From assembly GCA_026391355.1 (NCBI GenBank), contig JAPLDH010000074.1, positions 23,333 through 87,332 on the forward strand: 64,000 nt of DNA, read 5' to 3'. Shown in pieces: positions 1 through 9,875 of this stretch. The DNA is from Bacteroidota bacterium (GTDB lineage Bacteria; Bacteroidota; Bacteroidia; Bacteroidales; FEN-979). Positions within the stretch are counted from its first letter, which is position 1. Each line of letters starts with the position of its first letter. The translations under genes were made by a program, and so were the position numbers. Below the pieces are notes generated by a model. The model worked only from the letters and a program-made list of their open reading frames with translations. It searched no databases and was not told the origin of the DNA.

Positions 1-2190
1 GTCATCGTAAGTGTCAGACCATTTCGATCCTATTTTATAGGAAAACATCACATCTGCTGTATAACTTTGGCCATTACCACTGTTGTAACTGTCGTGGAGC
101 CGGGCATTTATGTCGTAACTATGGCCAGCGGGAAGATCAATCGAATAATAATCAATATCATCTCCACTATTGATATTTGAGCCATTCGAGTTACTGTTGG
201 TAGTATTTCCAGAGAAGATAACAGGTAAAAGATAGCCGGTTGTTTCCGTATTATTGGGTTCATAGCTGTCGGCAACCAAAGGTTGACCGGCTATATTGAC
301 ATCTATCGGATTACTGTATGTACCAGAGGAAATAAGCGCCCAAACACCCCCTGTAGGCTTGTCCCAGGCCACAAGATAATACGTTCCCGGTTCAACATTT
401 AATCCTGTGGAAGAGAATGTTACATCCGGAAAGTAATATCCCGCCTGTAAAGAAACACCGGTGTATTCCTGAATGGTCTGTACCCAGGTGCCATCAGAAG
501 AATGAAGGTCAAGGGAGATGTCGCCGGTATATTCCGAAGAGCCATTATTTGCGATACTGGCAGTAGCAGTAAAAGCCTGGTTGATAATGATGGGATTATG
601 GTCGACGGTAATACTGCTATAAAGTTGCATATCATTTGAAGCCCCCTGAATGGTAACATTGAGTGGATTTGAATAAGACCCGATGGCAACAAGGTTCCAT
701 CCACCCCCGGTAAGGCGGGAATAAATACCGATGGTATAGTTTCCTGGTGTTGCACCTGTAATACCTGTAGAAGTAAAGGTAAGGCCTCCGGTGTAATGAT
801 AACCCGCCGGCAGTCCCGATTCGCTGAGGGTTTGAACATAATCAATAAAAGTGCCCTGGTCATTAAATAAAGCCGCAGTAAAATCACCTACAAAAGTTGT
901 CGTTCCAGAGTTAAGGATATCTGCATTCACATTGAATCCCTCCCCGAATCCGATCGGATTGGGTGTTACAGTAATTGCAGAATACATTACCAGGGTAGTA
1001 TTCGAGGATTGACTGGGCTGGATACCAATTACAGCCTGTTGATTGTTATTAAAATAGTCGGTTCCAGGGTTTAACGCGTCAAGATCAAAGAAACCATTGT
1101 AAGGACCTCCCCAGCCCCAGTTCATGTCAAAGAAATCCGAATTGTCATAGCCGTCACAAACAAAAGTATGTCCACCTGATCCCCATCCGGCATATTGAAT
1201 AGGACGACCTGCATCCAGATCCGTTTTTAATAACTGTTTCCAGGCAGCATCTGAGTAAGATCCCCTTTGAAGACCCTGAATGGAAGCAGCATAACCAAAG
1301 TAAGTTTTATAAGCTACCTCTGAACATGCCGGATGATTGCCATTCTGGTCATTTTCAATCACCCATCCACCACTCCCGTTCGGACCATAATTCATTTCAA
1401 CAGCAACGCCACAATGAAACATCAATAATGCAACGGCATTATTTGAGCTATTCAGATGATCCGGCATGGATGCCCAATCATAGGTTGTACTTCCAAAGTC
1501 GGCAGATAAGGTTCCATAGGGACTGGCATTATATGAATGGAAACCCGTTCCTGATGCAGGATAATTCCAGTACTTCATAATCTGGGCCATGGCAGTGGCC
1601 GGGCAACCCGTCACACAATGTCCTCCGGGGCCTGCGGCATCGGCGGGACACATTTCATTTTCATACGGAGACTGATTCCAGGTTGTTTGCACCAAAGGAT
1701 TCACACTTTTTACATCTTTTGAGGGATTTAACGGTTTACCGTTTTCAAGTTTCTCCCACCTGGCTTCAATTTCATTATCTGCTTTAAGTTTGTGTATAAT
1801 TACAAAAAGGATCTCCTGTTTATATTTTTCCATCAACTTCTGAAAAGGTTGTGGAAGATTGGTTCCCGTATAGCTCCCTGTAATTGTGTACCCAAGTACA
1901 GGAGTAACATCATTATCGGCTGAAACGATCACAAAACCATTGTTCTGATTTACGTTGAATATATAAAATACCGGAATTTCCTGATTGCCGGTATTTTTTA
2001 GCATGGAGACGGAAGTGCTCTTTTCCGTATAAGCAAGTTTGAGATTAACACCAGACAACTCTTTGTTCTTAAGAGCCTGGAGATAGAAATTTCTGGCAAC
2101 TTTTGTGGCCAGTTCGGTATCAATGGGGTCAGCAAACACAAAGTTCATAGTGACAGCCGACATAAAGAGCAGTAATAAAAATTTTCTCAT
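1..2190 (-). CDS. C10 family (streptopain-like) cysteine protease, 3' end outside window
   Basis: Secreted papain-fold protease, probably degrading extracellular protein. The start at 2190 has a clear GGAGG ribosome site a few bases upstream and gives a signal peptide (MRKFLLLLFMSAVTMNFVFA). Residues about 20-150 resemble the Spi/propeptide inhibitor region of Bacteroidota C10 proteases. The catalytic domain follows, with GCPATAMAQIMKYWNYP (Cys196 the likely nucleophile; an extra Cys192 lies just before it) and GGHTFVCDGYDN (His341 the likely catalytic His). After about residue 430 come two Ig/CARDB-like repeats (each starting near SITV and ending GTYSNP) and the beginning of a pre-peptidase-like domain (DSYEPNNTETTG). 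The frame is open to base 1 (730 codons visible). The C-terminus, where a T9SS sorting domain would be expected, lies outside the window. Confidence 0.85.
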   Translation of the reverse strand, partial: MRKFLLLLFMSAVTMNFVFADPIDTELATKVARNFYLQALKNKELSGVNLKLAYTEKSTSVSMLKNTGNQEIPVFYIFNVNQNNGFVIVSADNDVTPVLGYTITGSYTGTNLPQPFQKLMEKYKQEILFVIIHKLKADNEIEARWEKLENGKPLNPSKDVKSVNPLVQTTWNQSPYENEMCPADAAGPGGHCVTGCPATAMAQIMKYWNYPASGTGFHSYNASPYGTLSADFGSTTYDWASMPDHLNSSNNAVALLMFHCGVAVEMNYGPNGSGGWVIENDQNGNHPACSEVAYKTYFGYAASIQGLQRGSYSDAAWKQLLKTDLDAGRPIQYAGWGSGGHTFVCDGYDNSDFFDMNWGWGGPYNGFFDLDALNPGTDYFNNNQQAVIGIQPSQSSNTTLVMYSAITVTPNPIGFGEGFNVNADILNSGTTTFVGDFTAALFNDQGTFIDYVQTLSESGLPAGYHYTGGLTFTSTGITGATPGNYTIGIYSRLTGGGWNLVAIGSYSNPLNVTIQGASNDMQLYSSITVDHNPIIINQAFTATASIANNGSSEYTGDISLDLHSSDGTWVQTIQEYTGVSLQAGYYFPDVTFSSTGLNVEPGTYYLVAWDKPTGGVWALISSGTYSNPIDVNIAGQPLVADSYEPNNTETTGYLLPVIFSGNTTNSNSNGSNINSGDDIDYYSIDLPAGHSYDINARLHDSYNSGNGQSYTADVMFSYKIGSKWSDTYDD

Positions 2191-2373
2191 TTTTTGTCCT
2201 CCAGGTTTAACTAATAATGATTAGTATTTAGAAAGTATTTATAATACAATCAATTAACTGATAAATGTTTGTTTTTGATACAAATCGCACGCAAGATACA
2301 ATGAATTTAGATAATGGCAGCTATTAATGACCACCGACTTGCCATTTTGCATTTTACCATCTTGCCATTTGGC

Positions 2374-3057
2374 TTACCCCGAAACATCTATTCCATGGGC
2401 TTTTACCGGGATCAATGATAAGTCCCAATTATCCCTGGCAATTTCATTCAAAAAGCATTGTGTGCGGTAAACGGTAGGATGCAGGACGGGATTGTCGGCT
2501 GTTGCAAGCCAATCCTGGCGGGTATTGACATATTGGGTGATCCAGGTTTTTTCATCGCCCCCTTTTATGGGAGGAGATTCAGTGAACCGCTGTCTCAGGA
2601 AGTCGGGAATACGGCCACTATGAATGTAGGAATCATAGATAACAAGCATCGAAAGGGGCAATTCAAATCCATTGTTGTCAGCCCATGTCATGGCTGGAAG
2701 GAAGTATCTCTTCTCAAAAAAATCATCCTGTACCTGTTGCATCACAGGATCGTTTTTGCCCGCGTCCTTAAGTAATTTTTTAAAATCATCATCATCCACA
2801 AGCGGTGTTGTCCCTATCTGTGAGATGTATGGTTGTAACTGATCGCTATAGGTGCCCCCGGCATCCACATACATACTTATCAGCTCCTGAAGATTGCCGT
2901 ATTCTGTAGTTTGGGAGCGCCCATAAGTTATCTGGAGGGTTTTATGGGGTCCGTCGGCAAATATGGAGATACAACTGTAGTCGCCTTCAACGGATCCTGT
3001 CTCAAATACATTGATCACCTGCTGGCAGATACTTTTTTGTTGGTTGGTGAGTTCCAT
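2374..3057 (-). CDS. GH46-like (chitosanase/lysozyme-fold) protein without signal peptide
   Basis: 227 residues. The N-terminus (VINVFETG, then FADGPHKTLQITYGRSQTTEYGNL) fits the GH46 chitosanase pattern, in which a catalytic Glu is followed about 16-18 residues later by a catalytic Asp. Candidates are Glu19 and Asp35. The later stretch QVQDDFFEKRYFLPAM, and GGDEKTWITQYVNTRQDWL near the C-terminus, match the family layout. If active it would hydrolyse chitosan-type or related beta-1,4-linked polymers. No signal peptide or membrane segment is visible, which is odd for an enzyme with an extracellular substrate. Neighbours (C10 protease and TPR protein) do not point to a pathway. The family call rests on motif recognition only; substrate is unknown. 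Confidence 0.55.
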   Translation of the reverse strand: MELTNQQKSICQQVINVFETGSVEGDYSCISIFADGPHKTLQITYGRSQTTEYGNLQELISMYVDAGGTYSDQLQPYISQIGTTPLVDDDDFKKLLKDAGKNDPVMQQVQDDFFEKRYFLPAMTWADNNGFELPLSMLVIYDSYIHSGRIPDFLRQRFTESPPIKGGDEKTWITQYVNTRQDWLATADNPVLHPTVYRTQCFLNEIARDNWDLSLIPVKAHGIDVSG

Positions 3058-3177
3058 AATATTTCTTTTTTTGGTTTCTTTTTCAAATCCTGAGAATCAA
3101 AGATACAACACAAAGTGGAAAATCAAAACGTAAAATGATTTTATATACCTTTACCAATATTATCAAATAGGGAATCA

Positions 3178-3258
3178 ATGAAAGAAAAGATGAACATGAA
3201 AGCAATTCGTTTTCATGAATTCGGGGGAAGTGATAAGATCGTTCTTCAGGTTTCCTGA
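3178..3258 (+). pseudogene. 5' stub of an NADPH:quinone oxidoreductase (MDR family) gene
   Basis: A 26-codon frame on the plus strand reads MKEKMNMKAIRFHEFGGSDK and then stops after six more residues (TGA at 3256). MKAIRFHEFGGS is the typical first beta-strand of zinc-type quinone oxidoreductases, which normally run to about 320 residues. Nothing downstream continues the protein. The next gene, on the opposite strand, has its stop codon at 3260. Best read as the left-over start of a deleted gene; a chance match cannot be excluded in so short a frame. Confidence 0.5.
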
Positions 3259-3259
3259 A

Positions 3260-5464
3260 CTATTCTATCTGGAAAAGCAGAAAATCCAGCAATAAGGGAA
3301 CCTCTTCAGTTTTAATACCATTCCTGATCAAATGGGGTGTGTCTTCCAGGAAAGCATCGATGAACATCTCCAGGGTGAAAAGTTTCCCCAACATACTTTT
3401 TTTATAATATTCAACTGCCTGGGTCCGTTTTCCTAAGCATACAAAAACATGAGCCGCATTTATCAGGTCATAGGGAGTGGGGGCATCCGATTTCCGGAGG
3501 ATCTCCAGATAGGATTCTTCTGCAGCTTCAAGTTTTCCGGAAATGAACTGGCAATAAGCGATTGGTCTGAGCACTTTCAGGTTATCCGGTTGAAAAAACC
3601 GGACCTTCGAATAATGCTGAAGCGCTTCGTTGCAGTTGCCAAGATTTATATGACAATGGCCGATCTGTGCCCGGATATTCAAGTCGTCGGGTTGGATGGT
3701 TGAGGCATCTTCAAAGTATTTAAGCGCATTTTCGAAATCTTTTAATTTTAAAGAGCACCAACCAAGTTTTTTTAGTATCCACAAACGATCTGCATCAAAC
3801 AGGTCCGCTTTTTTATAATATTCAATGGCAGACCTGTACTTCCCGGCTTGCTGATATGAATAACCGATCTTTTCAAAGTATTCGCTTTTGGGACCTCCTT
3901 TGTCGACGATGAATTTGTAAAGTTCTATAGCCTCCAGGTGATGGCCTTTGTCAAAGTAAAATCCGGCCAGCCGTTCAGTAAACCCCTCTCTTTCAAAAAA
4001 TGTTTTATAGAAATAAAGGCGGCTCAGATGAAGACCGGTTTGGAAAATATCCTGGAATTCATTTTTATAGTGGTATAGCTTATAAAAGCGATAAAGATCC
4101 TGGATATACTGGGTCATGATCGCATTGGATTCAAGTGACTTGTCCAACAGTTTTTCCTCATCGATCATCTCTTTCATCTGTTCCAGTTCCGATTCAAAAT
4201 AGGTGATGATCATGGATCTCTGTTGCTGAGGAACTGCATGGAAATTTATGGCAAAGGAATATTTATCGGAGTTGCAGATGTAGAAAGCTTTTTCGAGCCC
4301 TTCCATAAGCCTGGGACTGAATTCTTCATCATCTCCCAACACCGGTTTCAGTTCCGGATGACCCCCGTAAAAAGGAACAAACCAGTTACTCATGCGATCG
4401 AAGAAATCAAACCGTTTCAGCAAAGAAAAAGTACTCATAAACACATCTCCGCCCTCGATCTGCATTTTGGTGAATTTCTCTATCCGCTCAAATAACCCAG
4501 GAACTTCATCAATAAGGTCTTTCCAACCGGGATTTTTCCCTTCCATGTCATCATCGTCAAACAATTCTCCCAACTGAAGCTTATCTTCCAAACGGGGCAT
4601 CACCTTTTTCATTTCAGGAAGGATCTCTTCTTCAAATTCCTTGGTGATCTTTTCTGTTTCTTTGGCCATCAGGAATTGGAGAAGGATGGCCTCGACTTCA
4701 TTCTGGACAGACCCTGATTGATGCAGTTCCTCAAGTTTCCTGATCACAGACGGATAATACTTTATTCGCTGATCATAAATCAGCAGAACAATGACAAGAC
4801 CAGTGAGCGCCCGCTGATGGACCTGTGGCTCACGCGATTCGATGAATTCTGTAAGCAGTATCATCTTTTCAGAATCAAAAAAATCAAGGATACTGAGTGT
4901 CAGTGCGGATACAACAAGGCATTTCTCATACCACTCCATTGCTTCCGACTGATTGATCCTGCGGATGAGGGTGGTATGGTGATTTTGGAATTTTCCGGTC
5001 AGCCAGATGAACTTAAAGATGTTCTCATGCACTTTTTCCATCCGGGTTTCAGCGCCAGCTTCCTTAACCATCTGCCGGATTTCCTGTCCGAAAAGAAATT
5101 CTTCTATCCGTGCACTCATTGTCTCCTGATCCTCGCCGAATTCTGACAGGATCATCATTCTTTCAACCCTGCGCTGCGGAAACTCTTTCTCCACTATATT
5201 CAAATGTAATTCATCAGCCAGCGAAAGGAGAGAGGCGGATATCCCGTTCAGGATTTCGGTTCTCTGCGTATCCCGGAACCCCTCAAAAGAATATCTCAGC
5301 AGGTTCTTATAGCTGTCGGAGATTCCATCGAGCCGGTAAAAATATTCCGAATGGGTAGTATATCTCAGCATGGAAGCCAGGGAATCGATCGCTGATTTGA
5401 CTTTACCCTGGTAGATGCTCTGGCATACGCCTTTATATTGGTTTTCAAAAGTCGATGATGACAT
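3260..5464 (-). CDS. TPR-repeat protein, function unknown
   Basis: 734 residues, soluble, no signal peptide or membrane helix. The N-terminal two thirds are alpha-helical and charged with no domain I recognise. An acidic patch (GELFDDDDMEGKNPGW) sits near residue 300. From about residue 495 to 700 there are at least five tetratricopeptide repeats, for example ARLWILKKLGWCSLKLKD-like and DLNIRAQIGHCHINLGNCNE-like units spaced about 34 residues apart. It is probably a cytoplasmic scaffold for protein contacts. It lies 32 bases downstream of the T9SS gene at 5497-6849 on the same strand and could be co-transcribed with it. No partner can be named from the sequence. Confidence 0.75.
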   Translation of the reverse strand: MSSSTFENQYKGVCQSIYQGKVKSAIDSLASMLRYTTHSEYFYRLDGISDSYKNLLRYSFEGFRDTQRTEILNGISASLLSLADELHLNIVEKEFPQRRVERMMILSEFGEDQETMSARIEEFLFGQEIRQMVKEAGAETRMEKVHENIFKFIWLTGKFQNHHTTLIRRINQSEAMEWYEKCLVVSALTLSILDFFDSEKMILLTEFIESREPQVHQRALTGLVIVLLIYDQRIKYYPSVIRKLEELHQSGSVQNEVEAILLQFLMAKETEKITKEFEEEILPEMKKVMPRLEDKLQLGELFDDDDMEGKNPGWKDLIDEVPGLFERIEKFTKMQIEGGDVFMSTFSLLKRFDFFDRMSNWFVPFYGGHPELKPVLGDDEEFSPRLMEGLEKAFYICNSDKYSFAINFHAVPQQQRSMIITYFESELEQMKEMIDEEKLLDKSLESNAIMTQYIQDLYRFYKLYHYKNEFQDIFQTGLHLSRLYFYKTFFEREGFTERLAGFYFDKGHHLEAIELYKFIVDKGGPKSEYFEKIGYSYQQAGKYRSAIEYYKKADLFDADRLWILKKLGWCSLKLKDFENALKYFEDASTIQPDDLNIRAQIGHCHINLGNCNEALQHYSKVRFFQPDNLKVLRPIAYCQFISGKLEAAEESYLEILRKSDAPTPYDLINAAHVFVCLGKRTQAVEYYKKSMLGKLFTLEMFIDAFLEDTPHLIRNGIKTEEVPLLLDFLLFQIE

Positions 5465-5496
5465 AATATCTTAGTTCGGAGTATGATTATCCGGAT

Positions 5497-6849
5497 CTAT
5501 CGCCGGATTATGATCTTGAAGATCCCCATTGTCCCGTCTTTTGCGTAAATCCGCAGAAAATAGTTTCCGGAAGCAAGGTTTTGTATATCCATCTCTATCC
5601 GTCCGGAGTTTTTTCCTTTAATTGAATTAACAATAAAACCTGCAAGATTAACGAGGTCACTCTTTCTGATTTCTTTCAGGGGTTCAATAAAAAGCCGGAG
5701 ATGGACAGGATTTGGATAGATCCTTGCCAGCGGATTGTTAACCGCATCGTTAATTCCTTCCCCAACGATTTTGCTCTGGGAGTAAACCCTAACCGGCAAC
5801 CCGATCACACTGTCGTTACCGATGGACCTGGTTACAGGTGTCACTTCGAATACAAGATATTTCCCGATGTCATGAAGGCTATCCGTAACAAAATTGATAG
5901 TGTTTGTGATACGACCGCCTGCAGTGTCGATGGGGATCAGGGGGCCGCCGGTTGAATCAGCATGATACCAATGAAAAATCGAGTTTCCTTCTGGTTTCAG
6001 GTTATAATCTTCATAGGTATAAACTCCTGTAAGGGTTTTCTTTGCTACTAGCGAATCCTGTATAAATACATTATAAACGAATGGAAGGGCAGGAACCACG
6101 GGATCGATGTTATTGTACCAGCAGGTAAATGTATCAGGATTATTACCAAGGGTATCATGAAGGGGATAAGTACGGTCAGGTTCTCCTATTAATTCAGTAG
6201 TATTTGGGTTCCCGTTGAACCTGAACCTGAAGGCCAGCAGAGGATTCTGAAGAAGTGCAGTATCCATAAACAGGGTGATGGAGTATAAACTGTCTTTTGA
6301 TATAGGGAAGAGGATGTCATAAGCGCCATTGTTGTTGAAATTCCCCGCAATATCAAGGTAATCAATGGCAGGAGCAAAATGATGTGCCTTGATCTGGTAC
6401 CAGAGATCACAATTAAAGGTCAAAGGTATGGTAGCGGGGTTGTAGTTATTGAAAAAGTTCGATACGGTCATGGTGGTATCCCTTACCCTTACCATCCGTG
6501 TGATAATATCCACTGATTCCTGTATGGTGCTGCCACCATGAATAAAATAGTAATGATATGGGTATATCACCCCGGCAAGCAATACTATGGTTGTTTGATA
6601 TACGGATGAAGTATCTGTTCGTTCCATGCGGACAGCAATACTATCGTTAAAATTATCGCTCTGCAGATACAGGGTATCCAGGGTCATATCAAACTGGCTG
6701 TTCATGGTCATGTATGTCATATTCATCCTGAAAGTCACGGTATCAGTGAGTCTCGAAGCAGGGAGATGGGCCTTCAGAATGACCGGGGAAACAACAAGAA
6801 AGACGAAGAGGGGCAAACATCTGAATGAGAAGAACTTTTTCATATTCAT
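5497..6849 (-). CDS. T9SS-exported carbohydrate-module protein (paralogue of the 678-residue protein at 9876-11912)
   Basis: 450 residues. Signal peptide at the start (MNMKKFFSFRCLPLFVFLVV; Met3 is an alternative start). A first beta-sandwich-like module spans about residues 35-130. A second, from about 138, contains LWYQIKAHHFAPAIDYLDIA, nearly the same as HMLYQINAGHFDPAIDYLDVAGGMNGWG in the larger paralogue. A YTYEDYNLKPEGNSIFHWY region is also shared with that paralogue. The C-terminus (IYPNPVHLRLF ... ASGNYFLRIYAKDG ... IIIRR) is a T9SS type A sorting domain, so the protein should be exported to the cell surface or released. It follows the GH13 amylase gene on the same strand with a 71-base gap. 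Probable role: starch or alpha-glucan binding, comparable to SusE/SusF (inference from context). Confidence 0.72.
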   Translation of the reverse strand: MNMKKFFSFRCLPLFVFLVVSPVILKAHLPASRLTDTVTFRMNMTYMTMNSQFDMTLDTLYLQSDNFNDSIAVRMERTDTSSVYQTTIVLLAGVIYPYHYYFIHGGSTIQESVDIITRMVRVRDTTMTVSNFFNNYNPATIPLTFNCDLWYQIKAHHFAPAIDYLDIAGNFNNNGAYDILFPISKDSLYSITLFMDTALLQNPLLAFRFRFNGNPNTTELIGEPDRTYPLHDTLGNNPDTFTCWYNNIDPVVPALPFVYNVFIQDSLVAKKTLTGVYTYEDYNLKPEGNSIFHWYHADSTGGPLIPIDTAGGRITNTINFVTDSLHDIGKYLVFEVTPVTRSIGNDSVIGLPVRVYSQSKIVGEGINDAVNNPLARIYPNPVHLRLFIEPLKEIRKSDLVNLAGFIVNSIKGKNSGRIEMDIQNLASGNYFLRIYAKDGTMGIFKIIIRR

Positions 6850-6920
6850 TTTTTGATAACTAATAGTTAACGGGTGAAACGGATTTGTATTGCTGATCAG
6901 GCCTGATATTACAATATGTT

Positions 6921-9788
6921 TTAATCGCCTTTCACCACCAGTTTTTTAACTTCATTCCGGTTAGCCGTTTCCAGCAGACACAAATAAATTCCCGCAGGAA
7001 CGCGCATTCCGGTTTCATTTTCGAGATTCCAGCCAATTTCATGGGTTCCGGTACTTTGCATTCCATAAAGCAGCGTATATATTCTCTTCCCAAATATGTC
7101 AACGATGGTTATCCTGGTCTGTGCTTTTTCCTTCAGGGTAAAACGGATATGAACAGGGTCGGACGAAGGGTTGGGAAAAATGTTCAGCATGCCTGTTTGC
7201 ATAGTATTCTGGTCATTGTGATCATCGATGCCGGTAAAGGCAGGCCTGGGAAGTTTTTTTGAGGTATAAAGATGGTATTCTCCTGCCTGCAGGGTTATCG
7301 GGTCACTTGTAGCAAGAACATTCAGGGTGTCGCCTGAGAAATAGTCGAACCAGCTTCCCGTATTATGAAATCCGGGGGTTACAGAACCTTCCTTTACATC
7401 AAAGTTTCCCACGATGGTAACATTCATATCGGTACTTCGAAGATTGATTGATTTCATCGGTCCGGATAAACTCACGGAGTAATCAGCGCTTTCAAAAACC
7501 GGCTGGTTCTTTTTCAGGTCCATCAGGGCTGCCACAGTATTATAAAGGTATTTTCTGTTATACTGGTTGTAATAATCCCAGCGGATTGGTTTCGGACTCA
7601 TTCTCGAATCAGATGTTCCGGAAGGATAGTTGATGGAATAGTCATATCCGAGTTCTCCGTACTGCAATAGCATTTTGGGTCCGGGAATAGTATAGAAGAA
7701 TGTGGCTGCCATGCCCATGCGTTTCAAGGCTGAAACTGTATCCCTGCAATTATAGGGCAGGTTGGTCTTATTTCCATAAGTGATGTTATTGTACATCAGC
7801 CGTTCCTCATCATGGCTTTCCATATACCCTACCACATGCGGATCAGCCCAACCCCTTTTTTCATAGGAGATCCAAGAGAAATCTGAATTGTTGCCGGAAT
7901 TCCACCCCTCAGTTGCCTGGTTATAATTATAATTGGTGTTTCCCCAGAGTAACATTCCGTTGGCAGAAAGTAATGTTTCTTCATCATTGTCGGCAAAATG
8001 CTCAAGGATAAAAATCACATCCTGCTTTATAGCGCGTACCGAATTCAGATAGGTGTTGAGTACAGCGATCCTGTCCGGGTCCTTGTGAGCCATAAGCGTT
8101 GAATTACTGGGATAGGAGTTTACCTGGGTAAAACCTTTCGAGAGATCGAATCGATATCCGTCAATATGAAACTCAGTGACCCAGTATTTGATGACCCGTT
8201 CGCAAAACTGCTGTGTGTAAAAACTTTGATGATTGAAATCATTACCGACATTGAAAGGATGTTTTGGAATGGGGTTGAACCAGGGACTGTTTGCGGCAGG
8301 ACGGTTGTTTGCATCATCCCAATAAAGGCGTGCCAGTGGGGATTGTCCGAACTGGTGGTTCAGAACGATGTCAAGGATCACTGCCATCCCTTTTGAATGG
8401 GCAGCATCGACGAATTGTTTCAGACCATTTTTCGTACCGTAGTATTTATCAGGGGCAAATTCGAAATCGGGGTTATAACCCCAACTGCTATTGCCCTCGA
8501 ACTCCATGACCGGCATCAGTTCAATTGCATTTATCCCCAGGCGTTTCAGGTAGTTAAGGGTGTCGATCAGTGAAGGATAATCGTGGTTTGAGGTAAAGTC
8601 ACGGATAAGGAGCTCATAAATTACAAGGTCGGTCACTTTAGGTTCATTAAAAGGAATAAGACTCCATTGATAGGGTTGCTGTGCCGTTTGAAAAACCGAA
8701 GCAATTTCTGTGGTTTTTCCTGTAGGATAACTGATCAGTCCGGGATAGGTCTGCTGGCTGATATACTGATCCTGCGGATCACTGATCTTATCAGCATAAG
8801 GATCGGCAATATGAAGGGATCCATTGACCAGGTATTGGAAAATATACTCGAGCCGTGGCGTCAGGCTGTTCAGTTGAAACCAGTAGTGTGTTCCATCAGG
8901 TGTGCGGTTCATATAGTAAACAGAATCCAACTGCCAGTTGTTAACGTCGCCGATCAGAAAGCAATAGTTCTTAAAAGGTGCGAAGAGGGAAAGCACCACT
9001 GTTGTCGAATCGATGTAATTGATGCCGTCCTGCGTTCCTGCAGGAAGGTCCGCAACAGGAGGATCAGGTAATACAACATAAAATAAGGAATCTGCCGCAG
9101 TAGCTGTATCATTTTTCGCAACAATTTTAACCCATTGCTTCGCCCAGTTGTGTCCAAAGTTATTGGCAAGGATTGTATCGGTGATGGTTTGGCCGGTAGA
9201 TTTTTTAACCAGTGTATTGTTGACGAAGATGGATAATGTATCAGCCAAAGGACTTATTGCAGCTATTTTAATGGTATCATTCAGCTTAAGATATAATGCT
9301 TTAGCGGTTGGTTCAGTAATATTAACACTGGTAACTGAAGGATAGACATCAGCATAAATATCTCCTCCGCCGGCTTCCCTTCCGACTTTTGAACCATCTG
9401 CATTTCTGAACACAAAGGCGAGTTTCATGATCTTTTCACTTGGTGGTACCCCGTAAAATGCGCGGATGCCGGGTTGAAGCTTGATCTGGTAAAGGTTATT
9501 TCCAAGGGGTGTCATCAGTGCTTTGGGTATGTTCTGGTCCCAGTTGGCGATCACATGCTTCCAGTCGGATGGTGAAGTACTCAGGTCGGTGATCACTCCG
9601 GTATGAGCATAAATAATTGGTGGGGAAACATCTTTCAGCTCTGCATTTCCTTTTGATGCATCGTAGATCACGGTAGCCGAGTCATTATCGACCGGGTAGA
9701 CAGGGATTGTGACGATGGTTTGTGAGAAGAGAGGATTAAAAAAAATCATTCCTGTTATCAGGAAAATCGGAGCGAGAAGACGTTTCAT
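6921..9788 (-). CDS. T9SS-exported alpha-amylase family enzyme (GH13)
   Basis: I place the start at the ATG at 9788 (955 residues), because it begins a good signal peptide (MKRLLAPIFLITGMIFFNPL). An upstream in-frame start at 9821 would add 11 unlikely residues overlapping the terminator arm. Residues about 20-150 form a module shared with the N-terminus of the neighbouring 678-residue protein. An Ig/CBM48-like region follows, then the GH13 barrel. Catalytic residues are all present: Asp548 (GYRFDLSKGF), Glu596 (FILEHFADN) and Asp660 (MESHDEERLM); DIVLNHQFG is conserved region I. The tail (IFPNPSSDPVHIRF ... PAGIYLCLLET) is a T9SS sorting domain. Expected to hydrolyse starch or related alpha-1,4-glucans at the cell surface and feed the divergent SusC/SusD pair at 12043-16558. 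Confidence 0.88.
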   Translation of the reverse strand: MKRLLAPIFLITGMIFFNPLFSQTIVTIPVYPVDNDSATVIYDASKGNAELKDVSPPIIYAHTGVITDLSTSPSDWKHVIANWDQNIPKALMTPLGNNLYQIKLQPGIRAFYGVPPSEKIMKLAFVFRNADGSKVGREAGGGDIYADVYPSVTSVNITEPTAKALYLKLNDTIKIAAISPLADTLSIFVNNTLVKKSTGQTITDTILANNFGHNWAKQWVKIVAKNDTATAADSLFYVVLPDPPVADLPAGTQDGINYIDSTTVVLSLFAPFKNYCFLIGDVNNWQLDSVYYMNRTPDGTHYWFQLNSLTPRLEYIFQYLVNGSLHIADPYADKISDPQDQYISQQTYPGLISYPTGKTTEIASVFQTAQQPYQWSLIPFNEPKVTDLVIYELLIRDFTSNHDYPSLIDTLNYLKRLGINAIELMPVMEFEGNSSWGYNPDFEFAPDKYYGTKNGLKQFVDAAHSKGMAVILDIVLNHQFGQSPLARLYWDDANNRPAANSPWFNPIPKHPFNVGNDFNHQSFYTQQFCERVIKYWVTEFHIDGYRFDLSKGFTQVNSYPSNSTLMAHKDPDRIAVLNTYLNSVRAIKQDVIFILEHFADNDEETLLSANGMLLWGNTNYNYNQATEGWNSGNNSDFSWISYEKRGWADPHVVGYMESHDEERLMYNNITYGNKTNLPYNCRDTVSALKRMGMAATFFYTIPGPKMLLQYGELGYDYSINYPSGTSDSRMSPKPIRWDYYNQYNRKYLYNTVAALMDLKKNQPVFESADYSVSLSGPMKSINLRSTDMNVTIVGNFDVKEGSVTPGFHNTGSWFDYFSGDTLNVLATSDPITLQAGEYHLYTSKKLPRPAFTGIDDHNDQNTMQTGMLNIFPNPSSDPVHIRFTLKEKAQTRITIVDIFGKRIYTLLYGMQSTGTHEIGWNLENETGMRVPAGIYLCLLETANRNEVKKLVVKGD

Positions 9789-9823
9789 TCTGTGAGGTTT
9801 GATTAACGGGCAAAGATACAAAT

Positions 9824-9854
9824 AAAAAACCCGGCCACGAAGACCGGGTTTTTT
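9824..9854 (-). terminator. Intrinsic terminator of the 9876-11912 gene
   Basis: Perfect inverted repeat: AAAAAACCCGG (9824-9834), nine-base loop, CCGGGTTTTTT (9844-9854). On the minus strand the stem is followed by a T run, as in a Rho-independent terminator. It sits between the 678-residue protein gene and the amylase gene, so the two may be separately controlled or joined by partial read-through. Confidence 0.8.
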
Positions 9855-9875
9855 AGTGTTTATCTTATGTTTCGG

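Noticed and set aside
420..887. Open frame of 155 codons on the minus strand
   Set aside because: Shifted frame inside the C10 protease gene; the protease frame is open from 2190 to the window edge and has the catalytic motifs.
2338..2374. Short degenerate repeat CTTGCCATTT (two copies) between the C10 and GH46-like genes
   Set aside because: Only two imperfect copies in an AT-rich gap; too little to call an element.
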